Source: Nevskiaceae bacterium
GTDB lineage: Bacteria; Pseudomonadota; Gammaproteobacteria; Nevskiales; Nevskiaceae
Length of the DNA: 64,000 nt
Direction: 5' to 3'
NCBI GenBank assembly: GCA_004298465.1
Contig: SCRT01000002.1
Coordinates: forward strand, 88,648-152,647
The notes under the pieces: generated by a model
Told to the model about the DNA's origin: nothing
What the model saw: the letters and a program-made list of their open reading frames with translations, nothing else
Databases searched by the model: none
Translations under genes and position numbers: made by a program
Part shown: piece after piece, positions 26,312 through 35,063 of the stretch
Layout of the letters: each line of letters starts with the position of its first letter
Numbering within the stretch: the stretch's first letter is position 1

Positions 26312-27465
26312 GACCGTGCCTCCGGAAGGCCGCCGCCATCGAAGTCGAGGAACGGATTGCGCCCTTCGAGCTCGGCCTCCAACTCCGCCTGCTGGTGCCG
26401 GAATTGCCAACCTTCATCGCCCGTCAGGCGGTTGAGGAACATGGTGTCCGGCGGTGTTGGCGGAACGGATTGCGCGCGTTTTACGGCGGCTCGCAATTCC
26501 GCCTCGATCCGCTTGCGCTGGGCAGTGCGGTACGCCTCATCCACGAGGCCGCGCCGCTCAATATATTTCTCGAAACGGCCGATCGGATCACGTTTCGCCC
26601 AGTAATGCAGCTCGGCATCATCCCGGTACGTCTGGGCATCGTCATTCGAGGTATGTGCCCGCATGCGGTAGGTTACGGCCTCGATCAGGCACGGCCCTTC
26701 CCCTCGGCGCGCAGCATCGAGCGCCGCTTTCGTTGCCAGGTAGACCGCGAACACGTCGTTGCCGTCCACGCGCCGGTGAGGAATGCCGTGTGCCACGGCT
26801 TTCTGCGCCAGGGTTTCGGCTGCGGTCTGCCGGCTCGTCGGTACGGAAATGCTCCAGCCATTGTTCGCGATGACGACAACCAGCGGCACTTTCAGGGCCC
26901 CGGCAAGCCCGAGACCATCGTGAAAGTCGCCTTCGCTCGTCGCCCCATCGCCGATGAATGCCAGCGACACCTGCGCCCGGTGATTGAGCTTGTCGGCCAG
27001 CGCCGCACCAGCCGCCAGCGGAATGTTCGCGCCCAGGAATACCGGAAACGGAGTACTGCGCAGCTTCGGCAGGTCTGCCGGATCCAATGGCAAGGCCGCG
27101 CGAACGTGCTCAGGCGCGTGTCCCAGCATCGCCGCAAATGTCCGGTCGATCGGGAAGCCCCAGTACATGAGTGCGCCCGCTTGGCGATAGGTCGGGTGCA
27201 GCCAGTCATTTTCCTGCAATGCAGCGCTGGCCCCGACACCGATCGCTTCTTCCCCGGGGCCACCGGCAACCACGCTGAACACGCCACGCCGCTGCAGCCG
27301 CAACGCCATGTCCTCGAACATGCGTGTCTTCACCATTGCCTCATGCCAATGCAACAGTGCCTCGCTGCCAATATCCGGCATGTCCCCGCACACCTCACCT
27401 TGCGGGTCAAGAATGCGTTCGAAATCTTCCTTCGCACGCTGCTCAGGCCACTTTGAGATGCTCAT
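26308..27465 (-). CDS. 2-oxo acid dehydrogenase E1 component alpha subunit
   Basis: 385 residues. The thiamine diphosphate motif GDGATSEGDFHDGLGLAG is followed by NNGWSISVPTSRQT and by YRMRAHTSNDD, the phosphorylation-loop-like segment of E1alpha proteins. It begins 6 bases after the stop of the MMPL transporter gene, so the dehydrogenase is transcribed with the transport genes. Substrate class (branched-chain, pyruvate or a pathway-specific acid) cannot be read directly; operon context hints at a 2-oxo acid from hydrophobic-compound breakdown. Confidence 0.93.
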   Translation of the reverse strand: MSISKWPEQRAKEDFERILDPQGEVCGDMPDIGSEALLHWHEAMVKTRMFEDMALRLQRRGVFSVVAGGPGEEAIGVGASAALQENDWLHPTYRQAGALMYWGFPIDRTFAAMLGHAPEHVRAALPLDPADLPKLRSTPFPVFLGANIPLAAGAALADKLNHRAQVSLAFIGDGATSEGDFHDGLGLAGALKVPLVVVIANNGWSISVPTSRQTAAETLAQKAVAHGIPHRRVDGNDVFAVYLATKAALDAARRGEGPCLIEAVTYRMRAHTSNDDAQTYRDDAELHYWAKRDPIGRFEKYIERRGLVDEAYRTAQRKRIEAELRAAVKRAQSVPPTPPDTMFLNRLTGDEGWQFRHQQAELEAELEGRNPFLDFDGGGLPEARS

Positions 27466-27471
27466 GATCTT

Positions 27472-29877
27472 CTATCCTTGCGCCGTCGCTGCCGCATCAC
27501 GCCGATGGGCCGGCATGATGAATGCCGCCAACGCGGGGATCAGCACCAATGCGCCGACCATGTTCCACAGGAACATGAATGCCAGCAGAATGCCCATGCT
27601 GGCCTGGAACTTGATCGGCGAAAACGCCCACGTGCCAACCGCCACTGCGAGCGTCACGCCGATCAGCGCAACGATCTTGCCGGTCCAGATCAGCCCTTGT
27701 CGGTAAGAATCCTGCACGGACTCCCCGCGGCGGTGCGCGACCAGATGCTCGGTCAGCAGATACAGCGCATAGTCCACCCCGATGCCGACGCCCAACGCTG
27801 TCACCGGCAATGTCGCGACCGTCACGCCAATACCCAGTAACACCATCAAGGCTTCGCAAAGAATGCTCGTCAAGCCCAGCGGAATAACCGCAAGCAGGAC
27901 AGCGCGCCAACTCCGAAAGGTGATGAAGCACAGGGCAATGACGGCGAGGTAGACATACAACAACATGGTGCGGTTGGCATTCGCCACGGCAATGTTCGTT
28001 GCCGCGCTGATGCCGGCGTTGCCCGCCGCCAGCAGGAACTTACGGTCGGGTTCGTCATGCTCGGCGGCAAACTTTTCAACTACGTCGACCACGCTCGTCA
28101 GCGTCGCTGCCTTGTGGTCGGTCAGGTAGACGATGATGGGCGTCACCGATCGCGCGTCGTTCAGCAGCGCAGCATCGGCCTGGTAGACGTAGTTGATTGC
28201 GTCCTGCACGACGAATGGACTGCGGTTGATCGTCTCCCACTTCAGCGAACCCTCGAAGTTCGCCGGCGTGAGCTCCCGCCCCAGGCTCGCCGCCGATACC
28301 GTGGTCTGAACACCAGGCAGGTCGCGCAGCTGTTCTTCCAGCCGGTCCATCTCGATCAGCGTCTTGAAATTGACGATACCCTGGTCCGGGGTCGCCACGA
28401 TGACCGCAAGCTGATCGCTGGACAACGCGTAGTGTTTAGTGATGTAGCGGTTGTCCTGGTTGTAGCGGGAATTCGGCCACAGCTCGGGTGCCCCCGGGTC
28501 AAGATCGCCGATCTGCTGGTGGGACGCGATGACCCCACCTCCCGCGGCCAGCACGACAGCCCCCGCGATGACCCACACGGCCCGCCGCTTGATCGTCAGG
28601 CGCGTCAGCCACTCGACGACCGGATGATAGCCTTTCATTCGCGCCAGGCTCATGGCCGCAGCACGCTTGCTGACCCCGGTATAGGACAAGAAGATCGGGA
28701 TCAGGATCAAGTTCGTAAAGATCAACACGGCAACGCCAATCGCAGCGGCGGCGGCCAGTTCACGGATGGCCGGAATGTCGATCACCGACAGCACGATGAA
28801 CCCCACGGCATCCGCGAGCAACGCGGTGCACCCGCACAGGAACAGCCGCCGGAAGGTGTAGCGTGCAGCCACATATTTGTGCGCGCCGCGTCCCGTGTCC
28901 TGCTGGATCCCGTTCATCTTCTGGGAACCGTGCGACACGCCGATGGCAAATATGAGGAACGGTACGAGGATGGAATAAGGACCGAGCGTAAAGCCCAGCA
29001 AATCCATCAAGCCCAGTTCCCAGACCACCGCGACCAAAGTGCATCCAATGACGACGGCAGTACTGCGCCAGCAGCGCGTGTACATCCGCAATATGATCGT
29101 GATGATGAGCGCCGCAATCAGGAAATAACCAAGCACCTGCTTGACGGCATCGATCAAGTCCCCCATCAGCTGGGCAAACCCGATGATGTGGACCTTCACG
29201 CCATCGGCGTCGAATGCGTGCAGTGCCTCCATCTCCGAGTGAAACTTTGCATAATCCAGCGGTGCGCCGGTCTTCGGATCCCTGTCGATGAGCGGAATGT
29301 AAAGCAGCGTCGAACGGCGATCATTGGCCACCACCGAGCCCACGATCCCGGCGCGGTCCACGTTGCGCCGCAATTGAGCAATGCTGGATTCAGGAATAGG
29401 GCCCGATGAGCCAATGTCCGGTGGCATGACCGGGCCACCCTTGTACCCTTCGGGAGTGATTTCCGTCCACCGCAGGGCAGGCAGCCACAACGACCGCATG
29501 TACGCCCGATCCACGCTGGGCATCAGATAAATCTTATCGTTGATCTTTTGCAGGGTACGCAGGTAATCAGATTCGTAGATGTCGCCGTGAGTATTCTCGA
29601 CAACAACTCGAATAGCGTTGCCAAGGCCGTTCAACTGGCCCGCGTAATGTTGATAGTTCTTGATAAATGCCTGGGACTGCGGCATGACTTCCTGATAACT
29701 CGCAGTCACACGCAAATGGCTGGCAAAGACGCCCAGCACCACAGTGATGACCACGCATGCCGCCACAATCAAGAGGCGATGCGTGAAAACCTGTCGTTCC
29801 AACCAACTGCCGCTACGCCGATCGAACTGTTCGAGCGTCTCGATATTGGCGTCGTGCGGGTCATGTGCATGAGCCAT
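27472..29877 (-). CDS. MMPL/RND-superfamily transporter (HAE3-like)
   Basis: 801 residues with the RND layout of two similar halves: one membrane helix near residue 35, a periplasmic loop to about 235, five or six helices to about 405, then a repeat with a helix near 435, a second loop to about 630, and closing helices with PVTALGVGIGVDYALYLLTEH. The paired helix-4-like segments are FLIFAIGVSHGSQKMNG and LGVGIGVDYALY. Members move lipids or hydrophobic compounds across the inner membrane or periplasm using proton force. It sits between the BNR protein (14 bp upstream) and E1alpha. Substrate unknown. Confidence 0.88.
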   Translation of the reverse strand: MAHAHDPHDANIETLEQFDRRSGSWLERQVFTHRLLIVAACVVITVVLGVFASHLRVTASYQEVMPQSQAFIKNYQHYAGQLNGLGNAIRVVVENTHGDIYESDYLRTLQKINDKIYLMPSVDRAYMRSLWLPALRWTEITPEGYKGGPVMPPDIGSSGPIPESSIAQLRRNVDRAGIVGSVVANDRRSTLLYIPLIDRDPKTGAPLDYAKFHSEMEALHAFDADGVKVHIIGFAQLMGDLIDAVKQVLGYFLIAALIITIILRMYTRCWRSTAVVIGCTLVAVVWELGLMDLLGFTLGPYSILVPFLIFAIGVSHGSQKMNGIQQDTGRGAHKYVAARYTFRRLFLCGCTALLADAVGFIVLSVIDIPAIRELAAAAAIGVAVLIFTNLILIPIFLSYTGVSKRAAAMSLARMKGYHPVVEWLTRLTIKRRAVWVIAGAVVLAAGGGVIASHQQIGDLDPGAPELWPNSRYNQDNRYITKHYALSSDQLAVIVATPDQGIVNFKTLIEMDRLEEQLRDLPGVQTTVSAASLGRELTPANFEGSLKWETINRSPFVVQDAINYVYQADAALLNDARSVTPIIVYLTDHKAATLTSVVDVVEKFAAEHDEPDRKFLLAAGNAGISAATNIAVANANRTMLLYVYLAVIALCFITFRSWRAVLLAVIPLGLTSILCEALMVLLGIGVTVATLPVTALGVGIGVDYALYLLTEHLVAHRRGESVQDSYRQGLIWTGKIVALIGVTLAVAVGTWAFSPIKFQASMGILLAFMFLWNMVGALVLIPALAAFIMPAHRRDAAATAQG

Positions 29878-29890
29878 GCCGACTACTCCT

Positions 29891-31024
29891 TCAGTGTGCC
29901 GCGCCTGCAGCGCGCGTCGGATCCAGCATATGCAGCTGAACCCCGTGGAACCCGGTTGTCAGATAGCGACCTTGGCCGATCGGGCAAACTCCGGTGTATT
30001 GGCCATCGGTCCACTTTGGTTCGACGGAGAATTCACTGCCATCGGCATTGCCGATCAACGCGTCTCCCCTGACTGTCACAAGCACAAATCGATGTGCCGC
30101 CGTGTCATAGGTCCCCGCACTGATCGCCGCCGTTGTCGGCACCTGCACCTTCTCCCAGCTATCGCCGGCGTCAGTGCTGCGATAAACGGTTCCCTCGAGC
30201 CCAAAAGCCAGAACCACGGAATTCGAGCCCGTAATGCCGAAAAAGCTACCGTTGTATCTCGTCTGCAGCGGTTCGAAATCGCCGCTGGCCGGGTCGAGGC
30301 GAAACACCACGCCGCGCTCGGCAGCGATGAAGACCCGACCGGCAATACCTCGCACCGCATTGAGATTCAGCGCCGTCTTGCTGTGTACGCGCTCGAAGCC
30401 CGGCACCCAGGTCTTGCCGCCATCCGTCGTCAGCGCCAGGGTGCCGAAGGACCCCACGGCATACCCGGTTGAGGCATCCTTGAACCACACATCGAGAAAC
30501 GGCAGATTCGGGCCATCGCCGAAATTCAGTGTGACGTCCTTCAGTGCCGCCGCATTGTCGGCAGCCGCACCTGAAGCCGGATGCCCTTCTTGCCCCTCGG
30601 ATGAGGCTTCGTTGTCTATCCGCGATTGATAGAACCGTTTGAATTGATCGAGCGCGATCCGGCCATCGAGCTGCTTCACCCACGTCTTGCCGGCATCCGT
30701 GGTGTGCAGGATCACACCGCTGTGTCCCGTTGCCCAGCCTTCCATTGGTGACACGAAATACACGGACACAAGATCTTCCTGGACCGGAACTTCGCTCTGG
30801 GTCCACGATTTTCCTGCGTCGTCGGAATACATGGCCACCCCTCGGAGTCCGACAGCGATGAGCCGGTCTCCAGCCCGCGCCGCGGCAAGCATGGGCCGCG
30901 TCGCCACGTGGCTCCTGGCAAATGCCGGATGATCGAGCGGATCGACAAAGCCGGCGGCCTGCACCGAACCCAACGCGCCGCATGCGATCAAGCCGCAGAC
31001 TATCGCCACCATACGCCAGCGCAT
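29891..31024 (-). CDS. Exported Ycf48/BNR-repeat protein
   Basis: 377 residues from ATG 31024; MRWRMVAIVCGLIACGALGSVQA is a signal peptide. Repeated BNR/Asp-box type units follow: SDDAGKSWTQSE, HTTDAGKTWVKQ, TTDGGKTWVPG and RSTDAGDSWEKV. These indicate a beta-propeller of the Ycf48 type in the periplasm. Such proteins regularly accompany MMPL transporters with DUF1302 and DUF1329 proteins and may act as assembly factors or substrate shuttles. It is 14 bases upstream of the transporter and 82 bases downstream of the DUF1329 gene. Confidence 0.85.
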   Translation of the reverse strand: MRWRMVAIVCGLIACGALGSVQAAGFVDPLDHPAFARSHVATRPMLAAARAGDRLIAVGLRGVAMYSDDAGKSWTQSEVPVQEDLVSVYFVSPMEGWATGHSGVILHTTDAGKTWVKQLDGRIALDQFKRFYQSRIDNEASSEGQEGHPASGAAADNAAALKDVTLNFGDGPNLPFLDVWFKDASTGYAVGSFGTLALTTDGGKTWVPGFERVHSKTALNLNAVRGIAGRVFIAAERGVVFRLDPASGDFEPLQTRYNGSFFGITGSNSVVLAFGLEGTVYRSTDAGDSWEKVQVPTTAAISAGTYDTAAHRFVLVTVRGDALIGNADGSEFSVEPKWTDGQYTGVCPIGQGRYLTTGFHGVQLHMLDPTRAAGAAH

Positions 31025-31106
31025 GGACAATCCGAATGAGGTGGAATTCACGGAATTTACCTTGGATGTACCGGCGGGCCGTTGCCGGCCCGCCGGTCGT
31101 GTCCGG

Positions 31107-32528
31107 TTACCGGACGTTTGCAGCACCCATTTCGTCGGGCGTCAGGTTGAGATGCAAGCCCTTCGGCGACGTATACGACTTGACATAGTTGCCGGGCTGG
31201 TTGCGATCGGTATTGATCACGACATAATTGCCATCGTGGAAGTTGTAGGTCACGAACGTATCCATGTTCATGCCTCCGACATCGTAGGCTGGGAATACCA
31301 GATTCTGGGTTTCACGCCACGGTTTGCCGGACTGGTCGTAGGTCTCGGCGAGGATGATGGCCCAGCTATCCTCGTCCACGAAGAACACGCGCTTGCTGTA
31401 CGCATGACGAGCGTCGGCCTTGAGGGTCGCCACAACTTTCCAGACGCGATGCTTTTCCCAGCGCATGGCGGAAGGATCCACGTGTTTCGGCCCCAGCGTC
31501 TGCTTGGCCGATTCCGTGTTCGTGATCTTGAAGTTGTTGTACGGGATCAACAGTTCCTGCTTGCCTTCAAGCTTGAAGTCGAAGCGATCCATACGTCCAA
31601 CGAAACCCCACGGCTCGTCCCAGAACAGGATCCCGTCATAGGCGGCCATCGGCACGTCATAGGAAAAATCCGGAGCACGGCGGACCCGGCGCTGGCCCGG
31701 CGTGTAGAACCAGATCGGCGGAGTCGCCGCGGCGTCCGGCAGGTAGTAGTTCAGGAAATCGACCCCGGCAGACGTCGGCGGCGAAGTCAGCAGGGTATTG
31801 AATCCGTAGACGGCGTCATATACCTGTTTGCGAAAATCATCGCCCGGTGAAGACCACGGATGCATGTAGTAGGCCAGGAAGCTTGGCAGCGCATTCACAT
31901 TGCCAGTGGAATCGACCATGTAGGAGTTGCAATTCATCAGGGAGATGGCCGGCGCATAACGGAACATGTTGTTCCACATGACCTGGTAACCATTGCCCTT
32001 GTCCGGGATCGGGAACGGGACGCCCTGGAACGGGAGCCCACCCGGCGCCGTTCCGATGACCTTGTCGCCTTCGACCTTCCCCGCCAGCTCCGCTGTCGTA
32101 GCATTCTTGACAGTATTGTCAATGAACCAGGGAGCATAGCTCATCGAGCGATGCGATGGATAGACCTGTATCGCGTAGTCCGGGAACTGCCCGAAAAGGC
32201 TCAAGGTACCCGGCGACAGAAGTGCCTTGTACTTGTCCAGATTGTCATGCGTAATGACATATGCCGGCTTTTCACCAGCATAAGGATCAAGGTAATGTTG
32301 GGCGTGCGGCTTGAACCCGGCAGGCGCCTTCGTCAGCCCCCCCGTATAAGCCGGGATGGAACCGTCCGCATTGGCCTTTGGATCAGCACCGAATTTCGTC
32401 AGCGTCGTACCAAGCGCAGCAGCTTGGGCATCCGACACCTTAGCCATTGCCGATGGCGTAAATGAGCACGCAATGGCAGCGCTCAATGCGCACAATCCCA
32501 GGGAAACGAATCTACTTTTGATTTTCAT
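31107..32528 (-). CDS. DUF1329 family exported protein
   Basis: 473 residues. The start MKIKSRFVSLGLCALSAAIA is a signal peptide cleaved near AMA-KVSDAQAAALG. The body has the DUF1329 pattern, with LTKFGADPKANADGSIPAYTGG early, then a long segment with VMWNNMFRY, RVRRAPDFSYDVP, and RWEKHRVWKVVATLK near the end. DUF1329 proteins are periplasmic or outer-membrane lipoprotein-carrier-like proteins of unproven role. It pairs with the DUF1302 gene 33 bases upstream, a partnership I recognise from many proteobacteria. Base composition is visibly less GC-rich than the core genes. Confidence 0.88.
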   Translation of the reverse strand: MKIKSRFVSLGLCALSAAIACSFTPSAMAKVSDAQAAALGTTLTKFGADPKANADGSIPAYTGGLTKAPAGFKPHAQHYLDPYAGEKPAYVITHDNLDKYKALLSPGTLSLFGQFPDYAIQVYPSHRSMSYAPWFIDNTVKNATTAELAGKVEGDKVIGTAPGGLPFQGVPFPIPDKGNGYQVMWNNMFRYAPAISLMNCNSYMVDSTGNVNALPSFLAYYMHPWSSPGDDFRKQVYDAVYGFNTLLTSPPTSAGVDFLNYYLPDAAATPPIWFYTPGQRRVRRAPDFSYDVPMAAYDGILFWDEPWGFVGRMDRFDFKLEGKQELLIPYNNFKITNTESAKQTLGPKHVDPSAMRWEKHRVWKVVATLKADARHAYSKRVFFVDEDSWAIILAETYDQSGKPWRETQNLVFPAYDVGGMNMDTFVTYNFHDGNYVVINTDRNQPGNYVKSYTSPKGLHLNLTPDEMGAANVR

Positions 32529-32561
32529 GATTTCTGATTCCTCAAATTAACATCAATCAAC

Positions 32562-34211
32562 TCAGAACGAGGTCTTGAACACGATGGCAAGCCAGCCTTT
32601 GTCGTTCAGAGCCAGTGCGCCATTACCCCCCGTACCGGCGTAGCCTCCAATCGGGCCCGGCACCCTCTCCCCATGGTGGTAGTAATAACCGTTATAGGCA
32701 ATCATCAGCGAACTGTTCGAGTTGTATGTTGCCCGCAGTCCGAGCGAATACAATTTCGCTCCTTGAGCATAGAAGGCACCGGCAACATATGCAGGATTGC
32801 CATTCAGGCCGATCGTTAGGGACATCGGCATGTCCAGGTTCACGTTGGGGAATACCTGCAGCCAAGTTGGATCGAACAGAAATGCCGCGGCAAGCGCGTT
32901 CCGTGTGGCACATCCATCCCATTTATTGCCAGTCGGGCATCCGGCATAACCGATCCCGTTGTACATATCCGCATTGCCCGAAACCCGCAGCAAATGCGTG
33001 TATGTCGCTTCAACGATCAGAGCGCCGGTATCCCAGAATGGGGTCTTCGGCAAGGTAACCAAACCATTCACAAGGACATTGTACAGATCGCCCGAAGCAC
33101 CCCTGAAATCAGGTGACGGTCCAAGTGCTGTAGTCAATGCCGTATTCTGTCGATAAGAAGTTTCCGCGCCAAGACTCAAAAGGCCTATCGTCCGTTCATA
33201 GCTTAAGCCCATCAGTTTCGTTCTTTGTGCATAGTTCATCGTCAACGCCGCCGGCAAGCCCGGCGCCGGCGTTATGACAGTCCACGGATGCGGATCGTTG
33301 AACTGACGATAGTAGAAACCAATCGGGCCGTTTGCCCAGTCCGGCGACCATATTGCACGCAACCCGTAATCAGGTGACTGGGGGCGGTTGTCAATCCCGA
33401 CCGGCAGCCCTAGCGCACCACCTTGGTTCGGCCCCTTGTACAGGATATCGAACGGACCAAGATACGTACCACCTTCCGGGTAGCGGTTGCTTCGATTCTC
33501 AAGAAAATACTGTGCAGTCAAGGATAGTTCTGGCAGCACGTTGAGTGTCATCATGACCTGCCCACGTGGCAGGTAAAGCTCCTGCAATTCCGAGCCCGGC
33601 TGCGCGAAGGCCTTGTAATAATCGACTGAATTCTGGCCATACGCGATATTGGAGAACCCGAAGAAAAATGAATTTCCCCAGTATTGCGTGAAACGTCCGG
33701 CCTTCAGGTAATACGGCATGTCGGCAACACGGCCGTTGTAAAACGCAAACGCGTCCAGCCACTCCGCTCCCTGAACAGTATATTTGTACGTCGTCGATGA
33801 ATAGCGGTTGTTCTGATAAGTTGAAAACGAAGCAGGAAACGCCGGATTCGTCTTTACGCTGGCATCGTATGCAAAATCTTTCCAGCCAGATCCGGAAATT
33901 CGTATACCGGCATGATGCTTGTATACTGCGGTGAACGCCAGGATCGCATTCGATCGATTCGTGACAATGTCACCTTGATCGAATTTGTAATCACCCTCGG
34001 CAAAAAATGGATTGTTGCCGACCCCGGGGATACGATTCTGAAGACGGAACCCCAGCGTATGCTGGAATGTCGTATCCAGATTGACGACCCAGTCGGGGTT
34101 CGACTTAAACAGCTTCATGGCATGTGCTGGCGTTGCCATGACGCAAGCAGCGGCGGCAATCGCCACCCCAACCTTGATCATCGGCAACTTGTTTCGATCG
34201 AATCTATTCAT
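32562..34211 (-). CDS. DUF1302 family outer-membrane protein
   Basis: 549 residues. After a signal region (KVGVAIAAAACVMATPAHA) the mature protein begins with KSNPDWVVNLDTTFQHTLGFRL, typical of DUF1302. Alternating aromatic and polar strands continue to a terminal Phe (IVFKTSF), as expected for an outer-membrane beta-barrel. It may serve as a pore for hydrophobic substrates, working with DUF1329, the BNR protein and the MMPL transporter encoded downstream. Lower GC than the flanking catabolic genes. It starts the second part of the train, 159 bases after the GST stop. Confidence 0.88.
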   Translation of the reverse strand: MNRFDRNKLPMIKVGVAIAAAACVMATPAHAMKLFKSNPDWVVNLDTTFQHTLGFRLQNRIPGVGNNPFFAEGDYKFDQGDIVTNRSNAILAFTAVYKHHAGIRISGSGWKDFAYDASVKTNPAFPASFSTYQNNRYSSTTYKYTVQGAEWLDAFAFYNGRVADMPYYLKAGRFTQYWGNSFFFGFSNIAYGQNSVDYYKAFAQPGSELQELYLPRGQVMMTLNVLPELSLTAQYFLENRSNRYPEGGTYLGPFDILYKGPNQGGALGLPVGIDNRPQSPDYGLRAIWSPDWANGPIGFYYRQFNDPHPWTVITPAPGLPAALTMNYAQRTKLMGLSYERTIGLLSLGAETSYRQNTALTTALGPSPDFRGASGDLYNVLVNGLVTLPKTPFWDTGALIVEATYTHLLRVSGNADMYNGIGYAGCPTGNKWDGCATRNALAAAFLFDPTWLQVFPNVNLDMPMSLTIGLNGNPAYVAGAFYAQGAKLYSLGLRATYNSNSSLMIAYNGYYYHHGERVPGPIGGYAGTGGNGALALNDKGWLAIVFKTSF

Positions 34212-34358
34212 ATGATGTCTCCCTCATCCACGATTGAAACTTCACTCACCCGTCCGCATCAGGACAAAACCTGTCCTTCAACGTTCGACTCGTCGGATGC
34301 CGACGTACCGTCCGCATCCTTTCCTGCAGTACCTTGCACCAACAAGGCCACTTCCGGC

Positions 34359-34376
34359 GATTGACACACGTCAATC
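34359..34376. promoter_or_regulatory. 7-bp stem-loop across the GST stop codon
   Basis: GATTGAC-acac-GTCAATC is a perfect inverted repeat at the end of the GST gene and 150 bp before the DUF1302 start. There is no U-run. It could be an operator or an mRNA processing hairpin that separates two halves of the operon. A second small inverted repeat, AGGACA-aaacc-TGTCCT, lies at 34261-34277. Confidence 0.3.
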
Positions 34377-35063
34377 ACCTTCCAGATCCGCACGATCAAT
34401 GTTCTTTTCATCCAGATAAGCCCTAAAGCCGATCTTGAAATCAGCAATCACGGCCCTCGAACTGTCCCGCTCTGCAATCGTGTTGAACCAGCCCCGCAAG
34501 CCGTTGATCTTGTCAATGATCGACCAGCGATAGACCGCACGCGTCAAGCGATCAACCAGGTTCAGACAGTAGAAGCTAAAGATATCGGCATTCGTGATGG
34601 ACTTACCCACCAGGTATGGCCTGAATTCAGCAAGCCCTGCCAACGCCCGCCCACCACGATCGATTGTCAGCTGTGCGGTATTGACGACAGCGGCGCTATT
34701 CGTCGCCCCCATGAATACGCCCGGATACAAACTCCGCGCAGGCGCTTCGATGTAACACTGCACGACGTTCATGATCTGGCGGGTACGAGCACGCTGAAAT
34801 GCATCGCGTGGATACAACGCCGGGACCGGTATCGTGTCTTCCAGATATTCGAGAATCGCAACGGTTTCCGCGATATAACCGGAAGGCGTTTCCAGAACCG
34901 GGATCTTCCCCATCGGGTTCATTGCAAGAAACTCTGCCGATCCGCTGGCGCGCGTACCAACCAGCTCGAAATCGACCTTCTTCTCGATCAATGCCGCATG
35001 AACCGCATCGAAGTAATTGCTGACCGCATGACCATGCAGCCGCAAGGGGCTTGTGTCTGTCAT
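34371..35063 (-). CDS. Glutathione S-transferase family protein
   Basis: 230 residues. The N-terminal thioredoxin-like domain has LRLHGHAVSNYFDAVHAALIE, then NPMGKIPVLETPSGYIAET with the cis-Pro and the Glu/Thr glutathione-binding pair, then an all-helical C-terminal domain. The start overlaps the stop of the FAD-linked oxidase by 4 bases (ATGA), so the two are co-translated. Bacterial GSTs in catabolic operons commonly handle reactive or conjugated intermediates, which is the likely role here. The class is uncertain. Confidence 0.88.
   Translation of the reverse strand: MTDTSPLRLHGHAVSNYFDAVHAALIEKKVDFELVGTRASGSAEFLAMNPMGKIPVLETPSGYIAETVAILEYLEDTIPVPALYPRDAFQRARTRQIMNVVQCYIEAPARSLYPGVFMGATNSAAVVNTAQLTIDRGGRALAGLAEFRPYLVGKSITNADIFSFYCLNLVDRLTRAVYRWSIIDKINGLRGWFNTIAERDSSRAVIADFKIGFRAYLDEKNIDRADLEGD

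Noticed and set aside
28057..29409. 450-codon plus-strand frame opposite the MMPL transporter
   Set aside because: His/Arg/Gln-rich antisense shadow of a clear membrane protein gene.
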